From SFTJ01 sp045613305 (lineage in GTDB: Bacteria > Bacteroidota > Bacteroidia > Bacteroidales > Muribaculaceae), in NCBI GenBank assembly GCA_045613305.1, contig JAZLAU010000029.1:1-22070 (forward strand): 22,070 nucleotides of DNA. Direction: 5' to 3'. Below the pieces are notes generated by a model. It ran no database searches, was not told where the DNA came from, and was given only the letters and a program-made list of their open reading frames with translations. Below, piece after piece: positions 6,708 to 14,857 of the stretch; positions within the stretch are counted from its first letter, which is position 1; the number at the start of each line of letters is the position of its first letter. Position numbers and translations under genes: made by a program.

Positions 6708-8291
6708 TTAGTTAACCAATACTTCCATAGGAGCAAGCACGCGTTCAATTCCGTCAGGACCGATGGCGCGTACTTTCGATATGTAGAATCGTTTGCCGCG
6801 ATTTAGACGGCGGAAACTGTCTTTTTGACGTTGAGAGAATGCAGCGCCGTTCGATACTTCTGGAATGGCGTTACCCATAGAGTCGAAGAATACGGTTTCG
6901 AAGCTTATCACCTTGTAAGCCACATTTAGCATATCGTCGTCGATGGCTGCCGAAATGCCACCAGCTTGAAGAAGCAGAGTCTTAGAGAAAGGCTTGCTGC
7001 CTTTGTAGCGAATTTCAGCGCCGTTGGCGTCTTTGTAAGCGATGTATGGCATAGGGTCAGGCAATTTGCGCACGCGGAAAGTGGTGCTTCCCACTTGTTG
7101 TTGTCGGCCGTCCATAGTTGCAGTAACCGAAATTACGGCTTCGGTACCCACCTTACCAGGGCGTGCTACCCACACGTCGCCTTGACGTGTTAGAGTGCCA
7201 TTGGTCATTGTGGCGCTGATTGCGTTGTTAGGCACGCCAGGCACTGCGATAGAAATAGGGTTGTCGATGCCGGCGTAGAGCACTGTCATCATAGTGGCCG
7301 AAATTGTGGCCATAGGCTCGATGACGGTGTAGCTTGACTCAAAATCGTAGCGTGAAAGCGAGCCGTCGCCAGCAGGCACTTCAATGTAACCCGAGTAGTC
7401 GAAATTTCCGGCACGGCTTGTTCCCACTTCATACACACTTCGTCCGTTGCCAAGCAAGTTGCCGTTGATGTAGACTTGAGGCAGCGATGTGGTGTCGACA
7501 GCGGCTAAAACGATGTCGGCCGAATAAGTGCTTCCTCGCATCACGATTCGAGAGTTTGGCACCACGAAGGCACTAAGTTTGTTCACGCGAACGTCGCCAA
7601 GGTCAACATTTGTGATAAGAGTTTGAAGCACTTCACCTTCGGCAAAACGGATGTCTCCTTGCAACTTGGTGAGAAGAGTGACTGCTGCCACCACTGGCAT
7701 GTCGCCAAACATGCTTTCTTCCCATGTTTTGCCTTTGCCGAGTTTTTTGTCGTTTTTATCTTGGCTTTCGGTTGAAAGAACAGATTTCACGTTGTTGATT
7801 TTGTCGTTATCGTCAAGGAATTTCACCACAAAATCACGGTAAGCGTCAACTGTAGCTTTTAAGCGTGCTCCTTCGTTGCTGGTAGGAGGAAGCATCACAT
7901 GAGCAGCGGCATTTATGTCGTCTTGGTTTTTAATATCGTTAGTATTGGCACCTTCGCCATCGGCTTCAAGGGTGATAGCGTATTTAAGCGAATCGATGTA
8001 TTGGTAAAGGTCGTCGGTAGCGCGTTGCACCTCTTTGGCTTTGTTAAGCCATTTCATGCCTTTCTCTGGATTCTTGTCGCAGAATGCTTGAAGCTGTTCG
8101 ATGAGTGCCGTGTTGCGCAGTGTGATGGTGCGGTTAGAACGCGCAAGGCCATCTTCCACCTGGCTGAATCCGTTAAGAACATCGCTCGACACGTTAAGGG
8201 CGAGCATGGCAGTCAAGACGATATACATTAAGTTTATCATCTTCTGTCGTGGCGACATTCTACCTACGGTTTGATTTTTAGCACTTGCCAT
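6708..8291 (-). CDS. gldM: T9SS motor/shaft protein GldM/PorM
   Basis: GldM is anchored in the inner membrane by one N-terminal helix and spans the periplasm; with GldL it forms the proton-driven motor that powers type IX secretion and gliding. The 527-residue product begins with a short polar segment (MASAKNQTVGRMSPRQKM), then a membrane helix at about 19-36 (INLMYIVLTAMLALNV), then a long periplasmic region. Length is close to that I recall for PorM and GldM (about 515). Near residues 40-240 it is helical, consistent with the first periplasmic domain; the rest is beta-rich, consistent with the following domains, including RKLPDPMPYI shortly before the last domain. The ATG at 8291 is only 5 bases after the gldL stop, indicating tight co-translation; gldN follows after 50 bases. 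Confidence 0.96.
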   Translation of the reverse strand: MASAKNQTVGRMSPRQKMINLMYIVLTAMLALNVSSDVLNGFSQVEDGLARSNRTITLRNTALIEQLQAFCDKNPEKGMKWLNKAKEVQRATDDLYQYIDSLKYAITLEADGEGANTNDIKNQDDINAAAHVMLPPTSNEGARLKATVDAYRDFVVKFLDDNDKINNVKSVLSTESQDKNDKKLGKGKTWEESMFGDMPVVAAVTLLTKLQGDIRFAEGEVLQTLITNVDLGDVRVNKLSAFVVPNSRIVMRGSTYSADIVLAAVDTTSLPQVYINGNLLGNGRSVYEVGTSRAGNFDYSGYIEVPAGDGSLSRYDFESSYTVIEPMATISATMMTVLYAGIDNPISIAVPGVPNNAISATMTNGTLTRQGDVWVARPGKVGTEAVISVTATMDGRQQQVGSTTFRVRKLPDPMPYIAYKDANGAEIRYKGSKPFSKTLLLQAGGISAAIDDDMLNVAYKVISFETVFFDSMGNAIPEVSNGAAFSQRQKDSFRRLNRGKRFYISKVRAIGPDGIERVLAPMEVLVN

Positions 8292-8296
8292 TTTGC

Positions 8297-9283
8297 TTAA
8301 TCGTTATTGTTGTTGATATTGTTTAAAGCAGCAATGTCGTCGGGCATGATGTTTGGGCGATACATGCTCACAGTCATGGCTTTAACCATTTTTTCGTAAA
8401 CGCTGTTTAGTTGTTTCATGTTGTGAGCCAACTTAGCAGTTTCGTCGCAGTAGTTAGCGCTTTCGGCGGCACTCTTTTCATACATGTCGCGAATGTCTTT
8501 CAATCCACGGTTCACGCGGTCGATGCTGTCGAGCTGCGAAGCGATGCTCTTAAGTTGAATTTCATAAATGGTGTTCAAACCTCCAATGTTACGGTTAAGA
8601 GCGTCCATTTGTTCAACGTATCCGGTTGCGCTTTGGCTGATGGTTGCGCTATTGTTAGTGATTGATTGATAACTCATCAAAAGCGTGTCTTGCACGTTGT
8701 TAAGGGCTTCGGTTGTTTCTTTAAGATGAGTCATTTGTTCGCTGATAGCAGCCATTTGCGACAAATATTGTTGAGTGGCGTCGGTAAGTTCAGCCATGCG
8801 GCTCAATTGGTCGCTGGCAGCAGCCATTTTTGCAATGCTTTCAGTGAGAGAATTAGTGTCGGCTTCCGATAGTTCGATGCCTGCAGGAATGCCCACAGCA
8901 GCGCGAGCCTCGGCAGGAGTGACGTTAGGCAGAGCACTTGAACTTGCAGAGGCAGCAGAGCCGTTGCCGCCGATGAATATGCCTCCGCCGCTGTTGAAGT
9001 CTGGACGGTCTTCAGGGTCGTTGGTGCTAAGCACAGGGAACACTTCTTCCCATTTGTATTGTTGCTCTGGGCGGTCGAATGCTGTTAAAAGGAACATCAC
9101 TACTTCAGTTCCCATACCGATACAAAGCATTTCGTTACCACCGCTAAGGTGAAGGATTTTAAACAATGCACCTAAGATTACGATTGCAGCACCAATACTG
9201 TAGGCTGCGTTGAAGAAACGTTGGCCGTTTTCACTTGAAAGGAAGCGCTCAACAATGTTCTTATATTTTTTTATTTTACCCAT
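8297..9283 (-). CDS. gldL: T9SS motor protein GldL/PorL
   Basis: GldL is the inner-membrane stator-like partner of GldM and uses the proton motive force. The 328-residue protein has two membrane helices at about 27-46 and 51-68 followed by a long cytoplasmic part. Glu60 in the second helix (GMGTEVVMF) corresponds to the conserved membrane glutamate reported to be essential in GldL/PorL; Lys42 and His45 lie in the first helix. A Gly/Ser/Ala-rich linker at about 96-117 leads into a coiled-coil region (about 140-310) rich in Gln, Asn, Met and Leu. The ATG at 9283 is 54 bases after the gldK stop, and gldM starts 5 bases after this gene ends. Family assignment is firm. Confidence 0.96.
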   Translation of the reverse strand: MGKIKKYKNIVERFLSSENGQRFFNAAYSIGAAIVILGALFKILHLSGGNEMLCIGMGTEVVMFLLTAFDRPEQQYKWEEVFPVLSTNDPEDRPDFNSGGGIFIGGNGSAASASSSALPNVTPAEARAAVGIPAGIELSEADTNSLTESIAKMAAASDQLSRMAELTDATQQYLSQMAAISEQMTHLKETTEALNNVQDTLLMSYQSITNNSATISQSATGYVEQMDALNRNIGGLNTIYEIQLKSIASQLDSIDRVNRGLKDIRDMYEKSAAESANYCDETAKLAHNMKQLNSVYEKMVKAMTVSMYRPNIMPDDIAALNNINNNND

Positions 9284-9337
9284 TTTTTCAGTTTTGAGTA
9301 TGTGAGAAATCAGAGTTAATTGGTATGCAATAAGCGA

Positions 9338-10771
9338 TTAGTTTTTGCGTTTTTTAGCGCGGTCGAAACCTACATATGACCTAACGCAGCGGAAACCGAT
9401 GTAAGAACGTTGTTCGTTTTGGTATTCCCACATTCTAATGTCGCTTCTGATGTTGTGAGCCACATCTTTCCAAGAACCACCGCGAACAATTTTGCGTGAC
9501 ATTTTATAAGGGTCTTCCTTAGCCACGTCGTAGCGATATTCAGGGTTGAGGTCGCTTGTTAGTTCGTTGATGCTTTCAGTGTAGGCAGTAGATGTCCATT
9601 CGCTCACGTTACCAGCCATGTCGTAGATGCCAAAGTCGTTGGCGTCGTAGGTTCCTACTCTGGATGTGATTATGTTTCCGTCTTTCACATAGTTGCCTTC
9701 CATTGGCTTGAAGTTAGCGTAGAAGCAACCTTCTTCTTCGGTGAGCGGAAGGTCGCCTTCCCAAGGGTATTTATTTTCGTTCACACCGCATCGAGCAGCA
9801 TATTCCCATTCGGCTTCGGTAGGCAAGCGGTAAGGTTCCACATACACGCCTTGTTTGCCGAGCGAGCGTCGCAAGAATTCGGTACGCCAGTTACAGAACG
9901 CCGATGCTTGTTCCCAACTAACACCCACCACAGGATAGTCGTTGTAGCCGCCGTTAGAGAAATACATTCTCACGTAAGGTTCGTTGTAAGCATTTTCGAA
10001 ATCGTTAACCCAGCAAGTAGTGTCGGGATAAACGTTAACGATATATGTGTTTACGAAGTCGAAGTCGCCAGTGAGTTCTCGAGTTATGGTTTCGCGAATA
10101 ATCTTACCTTCGTCGTTTATGTAAGCAGTGTCTTTGCTAATCATAGGTTGAGTGTAGTCAACCTCATTGTCGGTATTATAATCGCGACGTTCGGGGTTAA
10201 GACGGTGCTTGCGCTTAGCAGCCTCAGTGAGGTTGTAAGTTTCATATCGATAGTTCATTTGCTCAGGGTCGAGTTCACGCACACCAGTTATTACGTTGGT
10301 GCGATAAACACTTTCGATGGCTCTTTGCTCGTCTTCATCGGCATTTTTCCAAGGAATTGGTCTGCTCCAGTCGAGACGAGGTGTAATAGGGTTACCTTCG
10401 CGGTCTTCTTCAATCTTAAATGCTTCGTTGCCACCGTAAGCAGGGTCGGCAAGGCGTTCGCGAATGATAGAGTCGCGCACCCAGTAAAGGAATTGTTTGT
10501 ATTTAGAGTTGGTGATTTCTGTTTCGTCAATCCAGAATCCGTCAACTGAAACGCCGCGAGCGTCGGCCACCAATCCCCAAAGCGAGTCGGCTTCGGCAGG
10601 GCCTTCTTTCATTGAACCACGGTCAACAAGCACCATGCCGTAAGGAGTTGGCTCTGCCCAAGTGCTTCCGCCAACGCCAGTAACTTCGCCTCCGGCGCTA
10701 TTTAGGCTTCGTGATGTGCCGCACGATGCGACTGTTAAGCCTACTAAAAATATAAAAAGGAGTTTCTTCAT
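9338..10771 (-). CDS. gldK: T9SS ring lipoprotein GldK/PorK (FGE-like fold)
   Basis: GldK is an outer-membrane lipoprotein that forms the periplasmic ring with GldN. The 477-residue product has a lipoprotein signal ending VASC (Cys17). The formylglycine-generating-enzyme-like domain runs from about 43 to 468, with FGE-family blocks DGFWIDETEITN (77-88), RLPTEAEWEYA (315-325), YDMAGNVSEW (383-392), RGGSW (430-434) and GFRCVR (459-464). The paired catalytic cysteines that active FGEs carry just after the GGS block are absent here (WKDVAHN follows), in keeping with a structural role. A large insert (about 110-275) separates the first and second FGE blocks. The start lies 10 bases after the porP stop, so it is translated within the same transcript. 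Confidence 0.96.
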   Translation of the reverse strand: MKKLLFIFLVGLTVASCGTSRSLNSAGGEVTGVGGSTWAEPTPYGMVLVDRGSMKEGPAEADSLWGLVADARGVSVDGFWIDETEITNSKYKQFLYWVRDSIIRERLADPAYGGNEAFKIEEDREGNPITPRLDWSRPIPWKNADEDEQRAIESVYRTNVITGVRELDPEQMNYRYETYNLTEAAKRKHRLNPERRDYNTDNEVDYTQPMISKDTAYINDEGKIIRETITRELTGDFDFVNTYIVNVYPDTTCWVNDFENAYNEPYVRMYFSNGGYNDYPVVGVSWEQASAFCNWRTEFLRRSLGKQGVYVEPYRLPTEAEWEYAARCGVNENKYPWEGDLPLTEEEGCFYANFKPMEGNYVKDGNIITSRVGTYDANDFGIYDMAGNVSEWTSTAYTESINELTSDLNPEYRYDVAKEDPYKMSRKIVRGGSWKDVAHNIRSDIRMWEYQNEQRSYIGFRCVRSYVGFDRAKKRKN

Positions 10772-10781
10772 ATTATATTCT

Positions 10782-11759
10782 CTACATTAATCGAATACTC
10801 TTATGTTTATTTTTGTTTTTATCGTTTAAGTTAAGTTTCAAGTTGTAGCCAATCCATAGTTCGTGGCTTCCTGAAGTGCCTTTAATGATGTTCGACACGG
10901 GGAAATCGTAGCTGTAACCCAGTGTGACACCTTTAATTTCGGCCCCAAAAATGAGAGCAACAGCGTCGTTCCAACGGTAAGAAACACCTGCCGAGAGAAA
11001 TTTCTTGAAGCGAAAGCGTGCTGTGGCTTCTGCTGCCCAATATTGTAGGTCGGTCTTAAAAAAGACTGATGGCTGTAATTCAAATAACGTATTTTTTAGC
11101 GGGATATTGCCTCCGGCCATAAAATAGTATGTTCTGCCGGCTTTAAATTCATAAAGTTCTTCTTCCGAACCTTCTGTTTTCAGGTTGATACTTGCTTCGT
11201 TGAGGTGAGTAGCCGACACTCCAACCCAAAAATGCTTGTGGGTGAAATGTACACCGGCCGAAGCATCGAGTCCTGTGCCAACCACGTCCTGAAGAGGTAT
11301 GGCGTCGTCGTTTGTTTCGTGATAATTGTCGTCAGAAGGAATGAACACTTCTGTGCCCTTAAATGCTTCGTTGATGATGCCTATTTGAACTCCGGCACTA
11401 AGTTCGCCTTTGAGCATTTTTTTGCGGTATGCCAACTGCACGCCAGCATTAACTGAGCGGTATAGCCCCATGGTTTGGGCAGATATGTTCAGACCAACGC
11501 CAAACTTGTTGTTTAGGAACTTAAATGGCATGTCGCCCAATGCGTTGAACGACATAGGGGCGTGCTTGATGCCTAACCACTGAACACGGCTTCCGGCTGT
11601 GATGTGAATGTTGTCGGTGGTGCCTATGGCTGCCGGATTATAGTAATTCTGAACAGCCCAGTATTGGGTGAACTGTGCGTCGGTTTGCGACTTGGCGGTG
11701 AATGCGAAAATCACTGCCATGAAGCAAATAGATACATATTTCAATATTGAGCGTTTCAT
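10782..11759 (-). CDS. porP: T9SS outer-membrane protein of the PorP/SprF family
   Basis: PorP/SprF proteins are outer-membrane beta-barrels; PorP of Porphyromonas is required for type IX secretion and its gene heads the porPKLMN operon. The 325-residue product has a signal peptide (1-24, ending FTAKS) followed by the family opening QFTQYWAVQNYYNPAA (29-44), in which the NPA motif is typical. The remainder alternates hydrophobic and polar residues with many aromatic residues, as expected for beta strands, and ends with IGYNLKLNL near 305. Length is usual for the family. The gene is 28 bases after porT and 10 bases before gldK on the same strand. The tie to the secretion machinery comes mainly from this position; many SprF-like paralogues serve single adhesins. 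Confidence 0.92.
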   Translation of the reverse strand: MKRSILKYVSICFMAVIFAFTAKSQTDAQFTQYWAVQNYYNPAAIGTTDNIHITAGSRVQWLGIKHAPMSFNALGDMPFKFLNNKFGVGLNISAQTMGLYRSVNAGVQLAYRKKMLKGELSAGVQIGIINEAFKGTEVFIPSDDNYHETNDDAIPLQDVVGTGLDASAGVHFTHKHFWVGVSATHLNEASINLKTEGSEEELYEFKAGRTYYFMAGGNIPLKNTLFELQPSVFFKTDLQYWAAEATARFRFKKFLSAGVSYRWNDAVALIFGAEIKGVTLGYSYDFPVSNIIKGTSGSHELWIGYNLKLNLNDKNKNKHKSIRLM

Positions 11760-11787
11760 TTAAAGTTTTAGTTTGTGTGAAAATTTT

Positions 11788-12513
11788 TTATTCAAAATAG
11801 AAAGTCAAAACCACCATATTGCTTGCAATCTTGTTGACCGATTTGGTGAAGTTTTCCATCACGGGGTCGTCTTCAAGGTCCGGACGGTCGCGTTTCAGTA
11901 TGTTTCGCAAACCGAAGCAGAATTTCAGTTCCGGACATAATTTGAAATAAGGCAAATATATGTCGCAGCCGAACCCAACGCTGAGCATGGCGTCGGTGGT
12001 TGAAAACTGGTATTGCTCGCTGCGGCGCTTCGAAAGGTCGAGCACGCCCATCACACCGCCCACAACATAGGGTCGAACATTGTGGTATCGCAAAGCAGAA
12101 TATTTCACATCAACAGGCAGTACAACGTAAGTAGATTTCACGTTTTGGCGTGAATGTGGAGCAACAATGTCGTTGGCGTTGCTGAATTTCACAACCTTGT
12201 TGCCGAATTGCATGCCGGGAGAAAAACGCAGATTGAAATTTTTGTCTAATCGCAGGTCGGCAAGCACGCCAACAGTGAAACCTGGCGAGTTGCTTGGGAT
12301 TTCTGCAAACCAAGAACTGCCGTCCTCGGCCACATATGCGTTGTTGGTGATGCTTAAATTTTGGAAAGCCACACCCACCGAGAACCCGAAATGCACGGGT
12401 TTCAGGTCGGCATAAGGCCGGTTAAGCACCTTGTCGTTGTCGCGAGCCACGGCCGATAAGCAAGTGAATATCAGCGCAATTAGTATAATATGTGATTTTA
12501 TTCGTGTATACAT
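11788..12513 (-). CDS. porT: PorT-family outer-membrane beta-barrel protein of the T9SS
   Basis: PorT is an outer-membrane protein needed for type IX secretion and maturation of its cargo. The 241-residue product has a signal peptide (about 1-23, cleaved after AVA) and a barrel-like remainder: LKPVHFGFSVGVAFQNL (37-53), FTVGVLADLRLDKNFNLRF, STYVVLPVDVKYS and a C-terminal strand ending in aromatic residues (VVLTFYFE). The length matches PorT as I recall it. It is the first gene of the porT-porP-gldKLMN series and lies 70 bases downstream of the DUF456 gene. I found no consensus promoter in that 70-base gap, so transcription may begin upstream of the DUF456 gene or at a promoter I do not recognise. 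A generic PorT-like barrel is the only serious alternative, but the neighbours favour PorT itself. Confidence 0.88.
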   Translation of the reverse strand: MYTRIKSHIILIALIFTCLSAVARDNDKVLNRPYADLKPVHFGFSVGVAFQNLSITNNAYVAEDGSSWFAEIPSNSPGFTVGVLADLRLDKNFNLRFSPGMQFGNKVVKFSNANDIVAPHSRQNVKSTYVVLPVDVKYSALRYHNVRPYVVGGVMGVLDLSKRRSEQYQFSTTDAMLSVGFGCDIYLPYFKLCPELKFCFGLRNILKRDRPDLEDDPVMENFTKSVNKIASNMVVLTFYFE

Positions 12514-12583
12514 TGTTATTTGTATAACGAAATTTGGCTCACATTATTGCAGACAGGCGCGTGAAAAATTTTAATGTGTGAGA

Positions 12584-13102
12584 TTAAATGGTAGAAGCAA
12601 TGTGTAGGTAGATTGCTTGTACGCAGTAGTATGTTAATACGAGTCCTGCCACGAGTTTCAGTCCAGTGGTTAATACAAAAGCGAGCAGTGACCATAGTGA
12701 AACCTTAATGGCTTTGTTGGGGGCAGTGCCTGAAATTAATTCGCCAATGAATGCGCCGGCCAAAGGCCCAACTATAAGTCCGAGTGGCATAAATAGCAGA
12801 CCAACAACTACACCAATCATGGAGCCCCATATGGCTTTTTTGTTGCCTCCGCCAACCTTTGTGAACCATACTGGTGCAATGTAATCAAGAATCATAACTA
12901 TCACAGCGGCCACAATGAGGCCTATCAGCAATCCCGTTGTTATTTGCCCCGGGAATGCAAAGAATGTGATTAAGAGCGCCACTACATTGAGCGGAGTTCC
13001 CGGTATTGCCGGAATTATGGCTCCGGCGATGCCTAATGCTGAAATTATGATTATGGCGGTTATAATGGCAATTGTGCCAGCCGAACACGATAACATTATC
13101 AT
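12584..13102 (-). CDS. DUF456 family membrane protein
   Basis: The 172-residue product is hydrophobic throughout, with glycine-rich repeated segments as in the DUF456 family: an opening helix (about 8-30) with the motif PAIPGTPLN (31-39), further helices near 55-75, 90-125 and 130-165, and a short charged loop GGGNKKAIWG (84-93). Its function is unknown; the family is found widely in bacteria with no established role. ATG codons at 13102 and 13096 are both possible starts; the first is used here. A TAAATTTG box sits 33 bases upstream. It shares strand with the T9SS operon and lies 70 bases before porT, so it could be co-transcribed, though nothing in the protein suggests a part in secretion. 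Confidence 0.85.
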   Translation of the reverse strand: MIMLSCSAGTIAIITAIIIISALGIAGAIIPAIPGTPLNVVALLITFFAFPGQITTGLLIGLIVAAVIVMILDYIAPVWFTKVGGGNKKAIWGSMIGVVVGLLFMPLGLIVGPLAGAFIGELISGTAPNKAIKVSLWSLLAFVLTTGLKLVAGLVLTYYCVQAIYLHIASTI

Positions 13103-13135
13103 TTCTCTGTGTAGCAGATTACGGGTTTAACGTTG

Positions 13136-13143
13136 CAAATTTA
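13136..13143 (-). promoter_or_regulatory. Promoter -7 box of the DUF456 gene
   Basis: TAAATTTG on the minus strand matches TAnnTTTG exactly and gives a leader of about 25 nt. The -33 position reads TCG rather than TTG at a spacing of 20, so the upstream element is weak. Confidence 0.5.
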
Positions 13144-13421
13144 CTAAAATGCTATTTAAGTAACGAATATGTGCGGATTAAAGTTTAAGAATAAAAGTGA
13201 AAAACCGAGAGAGAGGTGATGAGATGTGTTTAGCGGTAATTGACTGCTGCGTAATTGCTTGAATTGATGTGTATTGCTGATTTGGCGTTTGCCGCAGCAG
13301 TTGGTTTCGTGGTCGGTTTAGGGATTGTGATTGTATGATCATGTGTTTATGTAAAAAATCATATTTTATGCAAATGAATGTTAATTGGCAGCCTTATATA
13401 TAAATTGTGTAGAAAAATGAG
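13144..13421. other. Divergent intergenic region with an inverted repeat
   Basis: No gene is visible between the DUF456 promoter box and the promoter box of the CNNM/CBS gene. A perfect 9-bp inverted repeat, ACTGCTGCG at 13243-13251 and CGCAGCAGT at 13293-13301, is separated by 41 bases and lacks a T tract. The region also holds the palindrome ATGATCAT near 13336. No RNA family is recognised. Confidence 0.4.
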
Positions 13422-13429
13422 TAATTTTG
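13422..13429 (+). promoter_or_regulatory. Promoter -7 box of the CNNM/CBS gene
   Basis: TAATTTTG matches TAnnTTTG exactly. Its last two bases overlap a TTG codon that opens the longest reading frame. Transcription from this box would start near 13436, after that TTG but before the ATG at 13454. No well-spaced upstream TTG is seen. Confidence 0.5.
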
Positions 13430-13453
13430 CAGAAACAACTTTTAAACTTAATA

Positions 13454-14488
13454 ATGGTTTTACTATTAATTTATTTGATTGGAGCGCTAAGTTTGTCGTT
13501 TTTGTGCTCAATCTTAGAGGCGGTTTTATTGTCAACACCATTATCCTACTGCACGATGCTATCGGAAGGAGGAAGTAAAACAGCCAAACTTTTAGAAAAA
13601 TATAAGAAAGATATTGATAGACCGGTAGCTGCAATTTTGTCGCTCAACACAGTTGCGCACACCATAGGTGCTGCGGGTGTAGGCTCAGAATCGTCGAAAA
13701 TCTTTGGTGACGAGTATTTTGCAGTAATATCAGCAATACTTACTTTGCTAATCTTGGTATTGTCGGAAATCATTCCTAAGACAGTCGGCGCACGCTATTG
13801 GCGCACTTTGGCTTTGCCAGCAACAAAGATTATTTCAGTTTTGATATTTGTGACCTATCCATTGGTGCTTCTGTCGGAATTGATAACAAAGGTGTTTTCG
13901 TCAAAAAAAGACCAAGTGTCGGTTAGCCGCGAGGAGGTTTCGGCCATGGTTAGCGTAGGTGCGAAAGAAGGCGTGTTTGAGGCCAAGGAGAATAAGATGA
14001 TTCAAAACTTTATACGCGTAGTAAGCGTTAAGGCCAGTGACATCATGACACCAAACTTGGTTGTAGAGTCGGCTCCAGAATCAACCGTGTTGCGCGATTT
14101 TGATGATGATGCACTCACATTCTCGCGTATTCCGGTGTATAAGGAAGACAAGGACTATATAACTGGCTACATACTTCGCGATGAGGTGCTTGAAAAGATA
14201 GCCGAAGACAAATTCGATGTTCGTTTGTCAGATATTATGCGCCCAATCTTGTCGTTTCATGAAGATACCACAGTGTCAGACATATGGGAAAACATGATTG
14301 AAAAGAAAGAACACATTTCGATTATTGTTGACGAATATGGCTGTATGCGAGGCATCGTAACCATGGAAGACGTAATTGAAACAATGCTCGGGGTTGAGAT
14401 TGTAGACGAACACGATGATGTGGTAGATATGCAGAAGTTGGCCTTAGAGCGTTGGAAAAAGATGAAATCGCAAAGAAAGAGCCTATAA
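13454..14488 (+). CDS. CNNM/CBS-domain membrane transporter (hemolysin-C/CorC-like family)
   Basis: The family has a CNNM-type membrane domain and a cytoplasmic CBS pair, and some members export Mg2+ or other divalent metal ions. I start at the ATG at 13454 (344 residues, MVLLLIYLIGALS) because the in-frame TTG nine codons earlier lies in the promoter box. Hydrophobic segments are at about 1-25, 55-75, 88-108 and 118-145; SEIIPKT (about 104-110) is a family signature. The CBS domains lie at about 192-252 (from VKASDIMTPN) and 258-313 (LSDIMRP to MEDVIETMLG). The protein ends about 30 residues after the second CBS domain and so lacks the C-terminal CorC_HlyC domain found in longer relatives of some 420 residues or more. 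It is a single-gene transcript with its own terminator. The transported ion is inferred from the family only. Confidence 0.9.
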   Translation: MVLLLIYLIGALSLSFLCSILEAVLLSTPLSYCTMLSEGGSKTAKLLEKYKKDIDRPVAAILSLNTVAHTIGAAGVGSESSKIFGDEYFAVISAILTLLILVLSEIIPKTVGARYWRTLALPATKIISVLIFVTYPLVLLSELITKVFSSKKDQVSVSREEVSAMVSVGAKEGVFEAKENKMIQNFIRVVSVKASDIMTPNLVVESAPESTVLRDFDDDALTFSRIPVYKEDKDYITGYILRDEVLEKIAEDKFDVRLSDIMRPILSFHEDTTVSDIWENMIEKKEHISIIVDEYGCMRGIVTMEDVIETMLGVEIVDEHDDVVDMQKLALERWKKMKSQRKSL

Positions 14489-14514
14489 TCGATAAAAACG
14501 AAGATAACTATATT

Positions 14515-14551
14515 AGGAGGTCGCTTAAGAGAGCGGCCTCCTTTGTTTTTT
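14515..14551 (+). terminator. Rho-independent terminator of the CNNM/CBS gene
   Basis: An 11-bp stem (14515-14525 with 14532-14542, one G-U pair) has a six-base loop and runs into a T-rich tract interrupted by one G. It lies 26 bases after the stop codon. Confidence 0.9.
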
Positions 14552-14722
14552 ATGGTGCGTGTTGAGTGGCGTGAGAATTGGTTGTAAAAAACAAGAAAAT
14601 GCAATAAAGTTTCAAGAGTCGTAGAGGTGGCTGATAATTAGAAAGTTGACTTGTGTTGGGCGTTTCGTTACGGATTGGTTACAAAGGCAAGGCTTTTATT
14701 GAAAATATTATGAGTTGATATG

Positions 14723-14752
14723 TTGTAATTTAAAAACAAATAGGTATTTTTG
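14723..14752 (+). promoter_or_regulatory. Promoter of the histidine kinase gene
   Basis: TTG at 14723-14725 and TATTTTTG at 14745-14752 are 19 bases apart, fitting the Bacteroidetes consensus. Transcription should begin near 14759, leaving an unusually long leader of about 100 nt before the ATG at 14858. I see nothing else between the preceding terminator (14551) and this promoter. Confidence 0.65.
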
Positions 14753-14778
14753 TTGTAAACTAATGTATTTAATAATTT

Positions 14779-14817
14779 GACGCTCCGAGTTTTTGCCAAA
14801 TGGCAAAAAGGGAGGTC
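14779..14817 (+). promoter_or_regulatory. Stem-loop in the leader of the histidine kinase mRNA
   Basis: An 8-bp perfect hairpin TTTTTGCC/GGCAAAAA with loop AAAT is enclosed by further pairs, CTCC with GGAG and GAC with GTC, with small bulges. It lies inside the predicted leader, about 40 bases before the start codon. It has no T tract after it, so it is not a terminator. It may be a control element or, as DNA, a regulator site. No riboswitch class is recognised. Confidence 0.45.
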
Positions 14818-14857
14818 GAAATAATTGTTGTACTTTATTTGTTAACGTGATAGTTGT

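Noticed and set aside
9851..10549. A 232-codon open frame on the + strand opposite gldK
   Set aside because: It is antisense to a well-supported gene, has no recognisable domain, and is explained by codon bias of the real strand.
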